Of a stretch of DNA of 64,000 bases, positions 11,227 to 25,176 are shown piece by piece. Numbering within the stretch: position 1 is the stretch's first letter; each line of letters opens with the position of its first letter. A model generated the notes under the pieces. The model worked only from the letters and a program-made list of their open reading frames with translations. It was not told where the DNA came from and did no database searches. Source of the stretch: Gorsachius magnificus (taxonomy: Eukaryota > Chordata > Aves > Pelecaniformes > Ardeidae); contig CM067109.1 of NCBI GenBank assembly GCA_034008185.1, positions 34,504,885 to 34,568,884 on the forward strand. Direction: 5' to 3'. The position numbers and the translations under genes were made by a program.

Positions 11227-14200
11227 TGAATCCACTTTTTAGACAACAAAGGCACAGTGGATAGCTTTTTCAAAGAAGAAAAATTATATAAGCAGAAAAA
11301 AGCCTCCCAAATGGCTCTATAATTAAACTAAATTAATGAAAAAAATCTCAGCTGTATATTGAAAAATCAAGTGATAGCCATACACAAGCTGCATAGTATC
11401 TTCAAAATCTATGTCATGATAATATGGAAGGGAAATTCCCTTTTGCTGAATTTCCTTCACTGTTGGGTCTAATTCTTTGGAATAACTGTCCAACCAGTAA
11501 CTATACTTTGTCTGCTTAGGAGTTCCCTCCCCACTTCTAGCTGATGCCTTTAGAGATATCTGTGTTCAGATGTACCCTGTCCATTTAATGATAAGGCTTT
11601 AGAATTATTACTTTAATGAAAGTTTCCAAGTATTTTCTGATTGTAAATGCATTCTTTGAAAAAGCAAATGACTGATAGATAATATAAAATGAAACAAGAT
11701 AGCATTAGGTATCATGCTAACAGTTTATATTGGTTTACATTGGAGCCTACATATTGTTGACTTAAGTATAAGCCTTTCGAATTATTACAATGCTACAAGT
11801 AATGACCTTGAGACATAAAGTGGAAAGTAGCCTGTAATTCCTCTACTTACTTCAGACTAGAAAGTCATGCATGTTACTTAGTAAATCTCCTCTACCTACA
11901 GATATGGTGAAAACTTAAGAAGTTTTTGTTTCAACAAATGTAAGAAATAATAGTGTCCTTTTTAAGTAGGTAATTCAGGTAAGGAACAGAAGACACGGCA
12001 ATTTACTTCTATCTAAACCAAAATAAAATTATGTTGTATTTGAAGATAAAGACAGAAAAAAAGTTTGCTTAAACACTGTATAATATGAATAAAATCATCC
12101 TTTACCCAGTTCTGGCTAGTCCTCCAAGTCTGGTCTGCAAATAAGGGCCTGCTTCAAGGAAGCCAAAGAGTAACATTAAATAGAGCTAGAAACTCATACT
12201 GAAACTTTTATCTTAAGCACTCTTTTTGCCTTGCAAAGGGCAACATCTGGCTGCATATGTTCACATCTGCATTGCAAATTGTACTATAGGGACTTCTTTA
12301 TTGGAATTAAGCATTCCAGGCACAGGGGTAAACATCCACACAGGGCTCTGGGAGTTTCATGCACAAGCTGCATTAACATTAAAAATGGCATCTTCAGCTC
12401 CTCATAGTTCACTTTGAAAATGCATCTATAATGTCACCTTGTATTATTGACTGCGCACAACATGTCACATCAGCTGTTTCAAACAGGAATTGTATGTATA
12501 AAGGTAAAAGAAGGCAGCATTTTGGTACATTTATTCATTGCCAAATATTTTCAACATTTGTCTATGTTAAATCTACAGAAAGACAAGCTTAGTGAACATG
12601 AAATAACACTTAGTTGACAGGAGTCTGGAACTATAGTGCAGGAGAACTGGATAGATATGCTTTTCAGACTGTAGATTGAAATATTTTCATTGAATTTTTT
12701 GTGCAGCTTCCTAACAGATCCATTTCAGGTGGTGGTTCGCTTCTAGATTTTGTCTGGGGTTCACAAACTCTTCTGGTCTCCTGTTGCCGCTGCACTTGCC
12801 TGTATCCAGTAATCACCAAATCTGGATTCCTTTAACATTCATAAGGAAGGCTCTACAGATTCTACTGACATTGATCTTTTCCTCCTTTTGATGGTGTTGT
12901 CCTGATCACCAGCTTCCCTTTGTATTGGAAAAGGGAGCTCTGTTTTTAAGACCACACTGGAAATGGTGGTAGAGCTTCAATGCAGACAACAGGGTAACAG
13001 TTCCTCTTTCTGCTGACATCTGTGTTTGTGTGCCAGTCATAAAGAAACATTTCACTGAGGACATGTCTGCAGGGAGTTAACTGTGCTGAAATCAGGGCCA
13101 ATACTTTAAATAAAGTGTCTGGTTACTAGAGAATGTCTCTTTTTTGAGAACTTGATCCTGTTATTTCCAGTGTTGCATTGAAAGTATTGTGACCTTTTAA
13201 AGTAGAGACTGAAATACTTTCTTATATCCAAATCAGTTCTTTTGAAAGGCACCAGTTGTCACTCATGATGCCTTGTTATGTGCTTGCTCTAGCTTGTCCA
13301 GGATTCTCAGTTCCTGATTAGTAACACTAAGGAGAAGAGTAAGCTTGTTTAGTAAGCTGCAGGAAAAGCATCATGTTTCCTTGGTTATGCCCAATGTTTC
13401 TAGTGCATGCACTTAGTGATGACTGTTAGTAGCTGTACTGAAGGAACAAATGACAAAGGCTTGCAAATGCAAGGCAGTATTTTGCTTGTGACTTTGTAAA
13501 TTATGGTGCAAAGGTGGAGAATTATGATAAGAGAATCCATCCCAGGTATAAGCAGGGTAAAAATGAAACAAGTTGGTGATCTCTCAAAGGAATACTCTTA
13601 TCTGAATATTGTATTACCTAATGATGTCACGGGTATTATAGTTAGTTTCCTACCTGAACAAAAATGATCTCCCAATTGCTTTTCTCCTTGCTTAGAATTA
13701 TGGCTTCAAAACTGTGCGAAGTGTTCCCTAGTGTCAGTATATGGTCATCCACAGTCGGGCAGAAGGCAAATATTTTCCTGTTCTGCTGTGGGCAGGAATA
13801 CTGGGAAGCTGTGGGGAAAGACTTAAGAATGTCTTAACCACACCCTATTTTTTTTTTTGATAATTTGGGGTAAACTTTAGAAATGGGGAACTTTATTGTT
13901 GCATATGCCAAGTGAAGCCCACTGTAATTTTATAGCTTCCTGTCCCAAACTCTTCAGGGAGAACAGAGCTTTCACATTGGTTCTCACTTAGAATTTTTTT
14001 AATATAAACCAATTTTAAGACAAGAATGTTGAGCTTTGACCTCCATTTCCAATATTTTACTAAACAGTAGGACTACTTTTTCAGATCATGGAATCATGGG
14101 TACTACTATCATCTAAATCAACAGTAATGATGCCTGGCATAGTTGTGAACATGTTTGGTTGAAAGGAAAAGAAACTAGAAAATGCAAGCAATTAAACTGT

Positions 14201-17200
14201 TTTTCACTGTGTCAATCTGTTTCATACAAGTTTATATTATTCCAATGACATATGATTACTAAAAAAACACAGAGGAATGTTACTGTGCAGATTAGTGATA
14301 TCTCAAATTAGTTATTGAATGAACGTAGCAACAGTATGTTCATTACTGAATGGAACAACTGACTAATGTAGTTACCTCTGATAGTAAACGTTATACAAAA
14401 TATAGCCAAGGTAAAAAACATGTCTACTCAGCAATATCTGCACCTTCGTTATACTTCTTCCTAATTAGATGATTAATGAGACTGATTTACTTTTCATCTT
14501 AGCCTGCCTTCTGGCAGCACTTTATATTAGCTGAAGTATAAAAATACTCCCATCTACAGGATCATGTAGTTCTTTGTAATATATATTTCCCAATCTGTGT
14601 TCCATTGCTCTTCAGACAAGTTTCTCTTCCAAACAAGAGAGGAAGGAGTTAATAAATGTCTTTGAAAGTCAAGAAACTAATTGAATATGTTTTGGGAAGG
14701 ATCAGAACCTGGCATGAAGAGACAGATGGCTGTGTCTTCTTAGGAAGTTAGCCTTCCTAAAGAAGAGTTTGGGTTTTAGGAGCACTTGGTGCTGAAAAAG
14801 AATTTTCTCTGTGTGGTGCTTGGGCCTGTGGTGCAGTGTTGTGAGGCCAGAGAGACCCTGGGCTGAGCTTGGAAGGGTAAGATGTCACCTTGAGTACCAG
14901 TGACATTTTTGTGGTTGCTTATTCTAAAACCCACTAATAGCAGAGTTTAGGATTACAGCAGTGGAAAGCTTTTAGGAAGTGAATCCTCTTGAGTTGTATA
15001 AGCCTTGTTATTTGGGCTAGGATTGTTGAAGCAAAATTACAGAAGCAGCTCTAGCAGTCTTAATGATGGCTTTATGCCCCATGGAGTGTGATGACTCCAT
15101 ACTAAGAAAAATTATTTTGTTACAAGTAGTTCAAGAAAACCTGACCTTGGTCTAAGGACATGCCTGTACAAGTTTTATAAATACATTTTAAATGTGGCTG
15201 AAAAAATTATTTTTTTTATCAAAATCTTTTCCAGTTTGTGGTATGGACCATCTTGCAAATCTGCTTTATCAAATCAGTTCCTTCATGGAGGAAAAGAGGT
15301 TACCTTGGAACAGAAGCAATAGGAAATAGGAAAAGACCCTGTGGTCAATCAAAACAGTCTGCCAACTATGCACAGGTAACTGTGCCATAGATACTTAATT
15401 CAGGAAGATTAAAAGAGTTTGTATATTGGTGTGTGATATAAAACCTTTACAAAATCCTGTACTGAATTTAAGATGTAGTAATCAGGTGAAGGACTGATTG
15501 TCAGTTGAGTTTTTACAGTCCATAAAGTGTTCTTACTCTGTGCCTTCTGTATGGTCTTGTAGAAGTCTAAAACAAGCATTTTCACTTATGACATCTGAAC
15601 TTTACTCTGGACATCAGAGAAAAAGTTAATGTAGTGATTTTTAAACCTGATCTTCAGCTGATTAAAGACTTTTCAGTGAACAGTTTCAAAATTAATAGGA
15701 GTTGGAAACCACTTCCTCCCCCAAATTCTTCAGTACTTAAAAATTTACAGAGTCTTCAGCTAAATCTTACAGGACTAAGCATTATAAAAGAATGTACTCA
15801 ATGATGCACAGTTCCAGTTAAAGGAATAATGAAAGGTAGCACCTAACTCCTATGATATCCTGGTAAAATCCACTGCTGTTTAATGCTTTTTATCACACAG
15901 ATCCTACGGAGATCTGACAATTTTGGTCAGCTGCTCCGGGAGCTGGTCTGGAGGAAGAATGGCAAAGAACCCTTGTCTTTTTTTGACTTCTTCCCACTGA
16001 CCCAAATGGTTTTGTCAGCATAGTGAGATGAATTGTCAGCAGCCCTTAGCTAAACAGAATTAGCAACAACTTTAGGAGTCTTCCTGTACAAGAATAAGTC
16101 TATTTTTTTGTAGCTCAGTATGTGTGACAAGATATTCTTCCAGGTGGAATAGGTGCTGACTATAACCCCTCAGCATTTGGGTCTTTTTTATGATGAAAAA
16201 GAGTAGGTAATGGTGGCTAATTCCCAAATTATTGAAAAAGAATAATTTACTGGCTAGGTGAGTTCCTGCTGCAACTGGGCCATGTCGGGAAATGTTTTTA
16301 CATGGGCTTTCTCAGGCACTGCTAAAAAATAGGGGACATCAAACCTGCAGTTCCTTCCCAGTATAAATTTCTTATAATGTTGTGCTTTCCAGAGGAAGGG
16401 TTAAAGTGAGACTACCATGACAAATGTTTTCTTAAAGAAGATTTTCTTCCCCTTTGAGGTTAATCACTAATTATTTTCTGTTATGTCACTTGTGGACCAG
16501 TGTAAGGTATTCTAGAAAGTCATGTCTTCTTCCAGATGAAGTGCTTCCTCTAAAGTGGTTTACTATGCGGTTAAATAATCCCCCTTCAATTATTTTACTG
16601 TGAGATACTTATTGTTTCACATGAAATTTCACTCAATTACTTTTGTTATCATTTATTGTGGCTAGTCCTCACATACATTTAAAACTTACAATTATTACTG
16701 TGCTTTCCAGTTCTCTTTTTTTTTTGGTCTTTTTTTTTTTTTTTCCTCTGAGCAAATGTCAGAGCTATTGAAATACTAGTATAATTTCTCTATGTGTGGG
16801 TGGAAAATATATGAGATGATGGCATCTGCCACTTTGTAGTGGTAGGAGGAAGTAGGGGAAAGAATTGCTATCAATTTCAGTGAAATGCTTACATTGGAAT
16901 TGGGAAAAAAGTAAACTAATTAGCAATAAAAGATCTGCTTCAATATAGCATGCAAAAGAACTCTCCACCTCATACTGGCTGTAGTGCTGCTCCAAACCAT
17001 GCACTCTCTGGGACAATTCTTCAATCACACTTTCTGAGAACACCCTTCATTTGAAACTTTTTCTTGACCATGTATCTAATTTTTGACCTCCACATTTTGT
17101 TTTAATATATATTTCTTTGCTGATCCTTCTAATTGCAAAATTAAACCTTTAAAAACATAACTTCCATCTCTCTCTTGTATTCTTTAGACCTTGCCTCTAA

Positions 17201-18535
17201 GCATTCTTTCCCAGTTTGGCAGTTCACTCTACTTTTCAGTTATCATATTGTAAAATTACAATCTGAAAAATCCTTACAAACCTGTGGCAATTTCATTTTG
17301 CACCGCAGAAAAAATTATAAAAGCTAAATTCTATTTATAAAACAGAATTTCTGCTTTAAAAAACAGGTCTGAGGAAGTAAGAGGGCAGAATGACACAAGT
17401 TTAATTATATTTAAATAGAAATGTTTAAACAAATTGGAATGTAATAGGATCCAAATAATTACATTCATGCTTGTTTTTAGAAATATTCCACTTCACCCTT
17501 TTTCCACCTTAATATATATATACACTTTCTTTAAAGGTTTATATACTGTGATGGAATTCTTTTATGAACATAAACCTACCATAGCTATTGAGTTAAGTGC
17601 TTTTTTTTTCCCAACAGAATGAATTTGTTGGAAGGACACTGAACTGACCCTTGGGATGAACAGGGGAGATGATAAATAATTAGTAGCAATCATAATAATA
17701 AAATTTATTTCCAACATATTTTCATTTCTTCCCTCCAAATTCCTGAGACATCATACTAGAAGACAAATCATTTTAACCAGCTCATCTGCCTATAAACTTG
17801 CAGACTTTCAGCAAACAAAATAAATCCTTTTACCATTCAGTTACATTGTTCCTAAACTCTCTTAATTACTTAATTACTTTTAGTGCTTCCTATTCCACAC
17901 TTTTCTTTTGAACTTACCTAATCATAAAGTTTCTAATTTTAGTGCAAAATTAAAATAAAAAAAATAATAAAAATTACCTGTTTGTTGAATACAATAGAAA
18001 ATCTGTGTTGTCTCATAATAAGAATGGCACATGAAACGCTCCTGACACCTCTTAGAATAAAAATTTACTTTATTTTTATTGTAACCTTGCCAAACTGTCA
18101 AAGCTGGTCTTGAAATATGTGTTTAGGCTGCCTGATTGCTTCAGACTGATTCTCTCTGTTTCCTTCTCCTGTCTTTGCCTTTCCAGGGTCTCAGTGCACA
18201 AAGATGGCTTTTCTTGGAGTGGTTCACACCCAACCTCTAGAAGAAGGACCTCAGTATAGACCACGATATGTCAGATTTGTCCTGTGTGTGAAGCGTATGC
18301 CTGTTTTATGTGTTCCCTCAACACACAGAATGCTTTTATAATCAAGGAAGCATGTAATGTGAGGGAGAAATAACATTTTATACATGCTTGATAGAAACTC
18401 TTGGGTCTAAATCTCTTCAAAAGCTAGATGCTATTTTTACAGATAGTGAAACATGCATCTTCCCCTGCAGTTGTTTTTTCTACTACTGTGATTTGGGGAT
18501 ATGTTTCTTAAGCTCATAAAACCTCGTGCTGACTA

Positions 18536-18566
18536 ACGCAATATAGAAAAAAATATTGTATTGCGT
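18536..18566. repeat. Short inverted repeat (hairpin)
   Basis: ACGCAATA at 18536-18543 is the exact reverse complement of TATTGCGT at 18559-18566. Inner CAATAT/ATATTG words can extend an alternative pairing. The loop is A-rich. The following ~250 bp is more balanced in composition than the AT-rich flanks. Function unknown. Confidence 0.6.
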
Positions 18567-19758
18567 GCCTGATTCAGCCCTCGGGAAGAGAATCCAGGAG
18601 CTGGGAATCCAAGCATGCCTCAGCTAGCAGCTGATAGCTGTAGTATCTTCGGGGCTGTTTCAGGTATTGAAAGGTGACCACTTTCTAATTGCGCTATTCA
18701 TGATTCCAATTCAGAGATAAAAATCTTGTGATTCAGAAAGCTCCAGTGCTGCTCAGGATGTGTACTAATCTGGCCAGGATGCTCTAGGCTGTAATTAACA
18801 CCTTACTTTCTTGCATTAAAACCTTACTCTTTAAAAGTAGTCAAACAATAGGAAATACCAAGGTTAACTATGCCTGTTGAGTCTTAATGTATTTTGTATG
18901 CCATTTGTATGCCACAGTCTTTAGCTACAAACTCTTTTCTTTTAGATGGTAGCTTTATTTGGAAAATAGAAAAGACAAAATGAGAAAGTTAATGAGCAGC
19001 TAAATACTGATTTAGCCTCACTGCCTGAATGTGGGATGCCATGTTTTCTGTGCTAACGTTTCAGTGGGCCTATTTGACAGCACGATTCACAGACATTTGT
19101 TTTCTCTTAGACAAGTGAAAAAGGACATTGTTCCCCTTCCCAATTTTAAAATTAGAAATTGACACAGATTAAGATCAGCAATATCTTTTAAATTTGGATG
19201 CTTCAGTTTGAGCCAGCCAAGACCTGACAACATCGCAAAACCTTTCCCACATTTGAATCATATTGCTTTCATCATCTCAGCACTTCAGAAATTCAGGTTA
19301 CAATATCCCAGGTCAGGCATTAAGGAAAAATAACTCACAGCTACTGAAAATTTGAGCAGAATGTCATGGATGTGATTAGCTGCAACTGACAATTTCCTTT
19401 CCTCTTGACAACTTCTGTCTCATTCACTGCACATCTTTCAATTTCTTAAAAAAAAAAACAAAAAAAAAGAAGTATTCTTTAATACATATGTTGGATCATT
19501 TCCAAAGCAGGCTTGTCTGAATGAATTGGGATTTTATTCTTCTGTACTTTAAATATTACCTATAATGCAATTAACCTACCAGCGTGCCCCCTGTTCAGCT
19601 ATATGCAACAGCAAACTGATAAACCAGCTGACCGTTTTGCACATAGAGATGTAACGATCCTTTGCAGATGAGCATTTTTATTGCTGATCTTTTGAGAATC
19701 AAATAAGCAAAACTCTGTCCAGCCAGTAATGTCTTATGGAGGTGTGAAGATCTAACAG

Positions 19759-19807
19759 CAGATTTCTTCTTTTATGGGAGACCTAAATGCAGATTTCTTC
19801 TTTTATG
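19759..19807 (+). repeat. Two direct copies of an 18-bp word, 31 bp apart
   Basis: CAGATTTCTTCTTTTATG occurs at 19759-19776 and again at 19790-19807 with no mismatch, consistent with a small recent tandem duplication. Confidence 0.85.
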
Positions 19808-21159
19808 TTTGGTTTGGCAATTATAACTACCTTTATGAAGCCAGTGTGGTCCGATTCTGAACACAGACTTTCTGTTATTTTCACTGGGCAGACTTTAAGA
19901 TAGTTTGAATATCTTTCATTATCCTGTAGTCATATCTGGAGCTGCATTGCAAATGTAATGAAGGAAGATAACTGATACAAATCATTCTGTATAGCAAATA
20001 AATTTTTAATGTTAACATCAACTCAAAATAGAAGACTGATGTGACACATCCTATTCCTTCAGATCCTATGAATGATCCCTTGGAGGGCACCAACATGTCT
20101 TTCAGTTTATCCCACACCTCCTAGATATTCTGTTAATATTTGCTATGTGAATAATGAGCACAGCAAAAGGTATTCTCAGTTTTCTATTTTGGTTTTCTTT
20201 CCTTGGTAAATTTTCTTTCAGGATGAATAAGAGGGTTTTGTATGCTCTTTGAATCAACTTTGTAGCCTGCAAAAGGGACAGGAGTTTGCACAGCTTTGCT
20301 GATTTACCAGAAAGCAAGAAGTCATATTCAAAATACTGACTGGGGTTATAGGCTGAATTTAAGGTCTTCCCAACAGGCAAAATTTGCTGTCCTGAGAAGA
20401 ACCGGAGTAAAGGGACAAACTGATCAGGGAACCTTGGTGTGTCTCACCTTCAGCTGCTGCCTGAAAAGGTGAGGCAAATGGTGGTGATGGAAAAAGCCAG
20501 AGGAAGTGTTCAACATACCTTGATTCCTCTGTTAGCAGCAATAACAAAATAGCAACAATTAAAGGTAAAATGTGAGGCCATGGTGGTTTGTTGCTTTCCT
20601 GCAGTCTGCTTCCCTAGTTAGGGTCTAGGTCCAAGTCTGGCCAAGATGCTGGTTCCAACACAGAGAAGGGACTTCACTTACTCTAGTTTGAATTTGTGTA
20701 ATTCACTGATTACTGAGCTGGCTCTTTAAATTTGCTCAGTTGCCTGCCTGTCTGGTTTCATTAAGCTGAAAGTTCTTCATTGGCATGAACGTATACATGC
20801 ATATGTACAACCTATATGCACATCCAGACCATCACGATTAAAAGGCCAAAATTTTGTTTTGTTCTGGGAGGATGTTTTTAATGTCTAACTATTGCATTTT
20901 CCTTCTAGTCCATAGTTATGTTTTATTAATATAAGAATGGTAAATAAAATTTTCTAGATTTAAAATAAAATCTCAGGTTTCATATTTGAATCCTGGTTTG
21001 ACCCCCATCACTCTCAGATTAGCAAATACCTCCCTTGTAATAATCCACTTCAATATAAAGACAATGACAATGGCATTCCAAAATCAAGTACACTTTATGT
21101 AAGACACTGCCTGTTATTGATGACCCATTTGTAGTACATGCCACATATAGATTCACTTC

Positions 21160-22275
21160 ATAGAATCATAAAATCATTAAGTTTGGAAAAGATCATCAAG
21201 ATCATCCAAGATCATCAAGTCCAACTGTCAACCGAGCATCACCATGCCTACTAAGCCATGTCCCGAAGTGCCACATCTACATGTTTTTTGAACACCTCCA
21301 GGGATGGTGACTACACCACCTCTCTGAGCAGCCTGTTCCAATGCTTGACCACCCTTTCAGTAAAGAAATTTTTCCTAATATCCAATCTAAACCTCCACTG
21401 GCATAACTTGAGGCCATTTCCCCTTGTCCTATCTCTCATTACCTGGGAGAAGAGACTGACACCCACCTCTCTACAACCTCCTTTCAGGCAGTTGTAGAGG
21501 GTGATAAGGTCTCCCCTCAGCCTCCTCTTCTCCAGGCTAAACAACACCAGTTCCCTTAGCCACTCCTCAAAAGACTTGTGGTCGAGACCCCTCACCAGCT
21601 TTATTGCCCTTCTCTGGACACACTTCAGCAAAGCAATGTCTTTCTTGTTTTGAAGGGCCCAAAACTGAACACAGTATTCGAGGTGCAGCCTCACTAGCAC
21701 TGAGTACAGAGGCATGATCACCTTCCCTACTCCTTCTGTTGACCACACTATTCCTGAATACAAGCCGGGATGCTGTTGGTCTTCTTGGCTACCTGGGCAC
21801 ACTGCTGGCTCATATTCAGCCGGCTGTCAACCAACATCCCCAGGTCCTTCTCTGCCAGGCTTCTTTCCAGCCACTCTTTGCCAAGCCTGTAGCGTTGCAT
21901 GGGGTTGTTTTGACCCAAGTGCAGGAGCCGGCACTTGGCCTTGCAGAACCTCAAACAATTGGACTTGGCCAATCAATCCAGCATATCCAGGTCCCTTTGC
22001 AGAGTCTCCCCACCCTCCAGCAGCCTGATACTTGTGCCCAATATGGTGTCATCTGCAAACTTACTAAGGGCACACTTGATCCCCTCATACAGATCATTGA
22101 TATAGATATTAAACAAGACTGGTCCCAAAACTGAGCCCTGGGGAACACCACTTATGACAAGCCACCAACTGGATTTAACTCCATTCACCACAACTCCCTG
22201 CTCTTGGCCATCCAGCCAGTTTTTTACCCAGTGAAGACTGCAGTTGTCTAAGCCATGACCTGTCAGCTTCTCTGT
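21160..22275 (-). mobile_element. CR1 LINE fragment (minus strand), 5'-truncated
   Basis: Read on the minus strand, this begins inside the reverse transcriptase near 22275, just before the KNWLDG block, and runs to the CR1 tail (AATGATTTTATGATTCTATG in reverse) at 21160. The reverse transcriptase is split over at least three frames: 22191-21973 carries the FADD box ([10 protein letters not shown]), 21972-21748 the [19 protein letters not shown] region, and 21802-21311 the thumb and C-terminal blocks ([32 protein letters not shown]). Several frameshifts therefore separate pieces of one ancestral frame. The + strand frames at 21258-21497, 21714-22028 and 21739-22134 are antisense shadows. Dead copy. 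Confidence 0.92.
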
Positions 22276-22459
22276 GAATTGGCAGGAAAGCTACAGGACT
22301 ATTCATTAAAGGAGATTGTAGACCATCTAAGTAACACTATTTTTTTTCTCCCATGTACCTCCTAAAACTTTTCCCCTACCTCTTATTTATTCTTAAAATA
22401 CTGGCTTTACTGACTGCTCTGGGTTGAATATGTATCACAGCTGCAAATGGGATAACTAA
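22276..22459. other. Spacer between two opposed CR1 fragments
   Basis: About 180 bp of AT-rich sequence with a T8 run near 22339. No feature recognised. Confidence 0.5.
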
Positions 22460-22947
22460 TTTGGAAGCTGACCATCAAGAAATATGAGGAACTCCTAGAG
22501 AGAGTCCAGAATAGGGAAACAAAGATGATGAGGGGACTGGAGCATCTCCCCTATGAGGAAAGGCTGAGGGATCTGGGCTTGTTTAGCCTGAAGAATAGAA
22601 GACTGAGAGGGGATCTCATCAACACATACAAATATCTGAAGAGTGGATGTCACGAGGACGGAGCCAGACTCTTCTCAGTGGTGCCCAGCGACAGGACAAG
22701 GGGCAACGGGCCCAAACTGAAGCATAAGAGGTTCCAGTTGAATGTGAGGAAGAACTTCTTTACTTTGAGAGAGACAGAGCACTGGAACAGGCTGCCCAGG
22801 GGGGTTGTGGAGTCTCCTTCTCTGGAGCCTGCCTGGACGATGTCCTGTGCAAGCTGCTGTAGGTGAACGGGCTTTAGCAGGGGGGGTTGGACTAGATGAT
22901 CTCCCGAGGTCCCTTCCAACCCTTGCCATTCTGTGATTCTGTGATTG
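22460..22947 (+). mobile_element. CR1 LINE 3' fragment (second subtype)
   Basis: This short + strand copy starts in the C-terminal part of the reverse transcriptase frame and ends in an ATTCTGTG-type octamer tail (to about 22947). The frame at 22525-22866 preserves [16 protein letters not shown] and [20 protein letters not shown] blocks. The tail octamer and several coding differences distinguish it from the ATTCTATG-type copies at 4.6 kb and 42.8 kb, so it belongs to another CR1 subfamily. It is too short to encode anything functional. Its 5' edge faces the 5' edge of the minus-strand CR1 next to it. Confidence 0.9.
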
Positions 22948-24902
22948 GTTTTTAATGTAAGCTGTTAGTTGATGGGTCAGGTACAGCTGACTCTTCTGTA
23001 CACAATTGTTAGTAGCTGTGGGGGATCTAGGTTAAACCTTTGGCATTTTATTGATATCACTGGGGGCAGGGTGAAAGCTTCAATCAGGAAAATCATACAA
23101 CATAAAACATTTCTCTGAAACAGCCAAGGAAGACAGTAGTTAAAATCTGAAAGGCATATTTGTTAAACAGCCAGTAACAAATATTTTGTAATTTTACAAA
23201 TGCCATTATCAAGTAAGGTAGCTTTTGCTAATACCAAGAAAAGAAATGCATTTTCTAGAGAGTATTTATCTTCTGAATTTAAATAAGTTCTCTATGAATT
23301 AAATGTTTATACATTTTTCTAAGCTTAAACATGGTATACCAATGTTTTTTACTTTATTTCTGAGAAGACTTAAAACTTTACATATGTTCAAAATTTTCAC
23401 ATCTATTCCCCATTTACCCTCTCTAGATCCTCCCTTTCTAGTGTCTTGGCAATGCTATGAGGAACAATTAACTTTACATCCAAAAGTTAATTGGTCTCCT
23501 TGGTGATTTAAATCATGAAACTGTTGGGTGACTAAGAGGAAAGTGACATACCTGAAACTATTAGAGAGCTTGTTCTTTACAGAAGGATGGGTGTTTAAAT
23601 ATTCAGATCACACCTGACACTACTTACCTATTTATATTCCTGATATTGAACTCATTTAGACTCACAATTGGAAAATTGGTACTGCAAAAACAACTGGACC
23701 AAATTGAACAAATAAGTGACAGGGCTTCCTGATGTAACTGATGGGTGAATAATGGCTCAGTAAGATTAAAGCTATCCTACATCACAGGCCCAAGGTAATC
23801 TTACCCAATCTTCCTCATGGTCTTAATATCAGGTAGCAGTTGATTGTAAAAAGAATATATTTTCTCAAAGGAATACCCAAGCTTTCAAAATTTTATAATA
23901 AAGAAATAGGTGAGGGTTTAGGTTTTTTTAAAATTATATACTTTATTCTATCACATAAGATAAAACTTGGGAAAATCAGTGTGCTGAAGCTCTATCTTTT
24001 CTACTGTATTATGTGAGTTGACTTACTGATTCTGGTTTCCCAGAGCAGCAGCCAATCACTCAATGTCAGCCACAAGTGCATTTTTTTGGGGGTAACAAAA
24101 CTTGCACTGTTTTATAATTAACTCCTGCTGCTGAAGACTTAAAATGCAACAGCATTGATCTGTTAGTCTGTCATTAGCAAAGAACATAGTACTGTCAGGG
24201 AGCTTAGCTTAGTAGTGACAAATAGTGCAACCGTCTCTCCGAGATTGATTGTGTGACTGAAGCTGTTGTCTGCCTAATATTTTGCCCAATATTATTCTTT
24301 CATTAAAGAATAAACAGACACCAAGTGGCTATCTTTATGTTTAATTCTCCATCCCTGAAACTGTACTGCTCAAGCCTGGGAATCATCAAAGCTTCATATG
24401 AACTTATATTCAGATACTTACATTTGATTTCACTTATTGTGATTATCAGTGAGGGGATTGATATCCTCAGTATGCATCACAGTTATCTTCTCTTCACTAA
24501 TCAGGTTCAGCTAAAGTGGCATACTGTGGTACCAGCTGTCTTGGCATTCAATAAATTCACAGCTTAATTCTTATAAAATGTGGTGGGCAAAAGTTATTGT
24601 CTGGTGCTAAGTGCTTGACTTTTAACATTTTGATAACAAGATTGATTTTTCTCACTTGCACCAGACAATGCTAAAATTTATCTCCAGTCTTCCTTCCCTC
24701 CTGAGAAGGATCTGCTGTTCTTACATAAACATTCAGATGGAAAGCAGAACCTGCAGTTCTGGTAATTCAAATTACCTCAGTGATTCTACTGAAATGCTGG
24801 GAAATACTGAAAACTAAGATATTAGAGGGAGGAAAGCAGTAGTGATTGAGGATTGAGGATGAGAATTATGGAATGCATGGATGAGAAGTGTTTAGGAAGT
24901 TA
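22948..24902. other. AT-rich non-coding sequence
   Basis: No gene or mobile element recognised. Frames are at most 80 codons with no motif. Confidence 0.55.
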
Positions 24903-24907
24903 GAGAT
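24903..24907. repeat. Target-site duplication GAGAT (left copy)
   Basis: Five bases immediately outside the left LTR of the Ty3/gypsy-like element. They match 27073-27077 exactly. Confidence 0.8.
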
Positions 24908-25095
24908 AATCAGGGCAGGCCCATAATGACCCACAAAGATGTAGCATTTTAAGGCTCCAGTGGGCAATTGCTCAAAGAGGCTGAGGTCTGCCTGCTAGCT
25001 TTATTAGCTCTCCTGTTAACACACCAAGGGCAACTGTAGACACAATATTTGCAAAACACTGTCTCCTTTGATCAAATAACTACGTAACCTTAACA
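24908..25095 (-). repeat. 3' LTR of the Ty3/gypsy-like element (left copy)
   Basis: Aligns end to end with 26881-27072 with one 4-bp gap. About 142 of 188 aligned positions agree by hand. The shared block GAGGCTGAGGTCTGCCTGCT is exact. Its outer end has decayed from TGTCAGGG to AATCAGGG, while the other end reads TTAACA. Confidence 0.88.
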
Positions 25096-25108
25096 TCATT
25101 CTCCACCA

Positions 25109-25136
25109 TCTCTCCCTCCTCCTCCCTCCTTCCTCC
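25109..25136 (-). promoter_or_regulatory. Polypurine tract of the Ty3/gypsy-like element
   Basis: A 28-base run that is all pyrimidine on + and all purine on the minus (element sense) strand, lying 13 bp inside the 3' LTR. This is where such elements prime plus-strand DNA synthesis. It is slightly further from the LTR than in an intact element. Confidence 0.7.
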
Positions 25137-25176
25137 AGTGTACCCAGCTTACCAGGTTGATGGGCAAGCCCAAACC

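Larger units (their letters stand above)
11227..21158. other. AT-rich non-coding sequence
   Basis: Nearly 10 kb with no recognisable gene or large mobile element. It contains poly-T runs (13850, 16720-16745), an AT run near 17511, a strong hairpin (18536-18566) and a small 31-bp duplication (19759-19807). Reading frames are short (62-92 codons) and without motifs. Confidence 0.55.
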
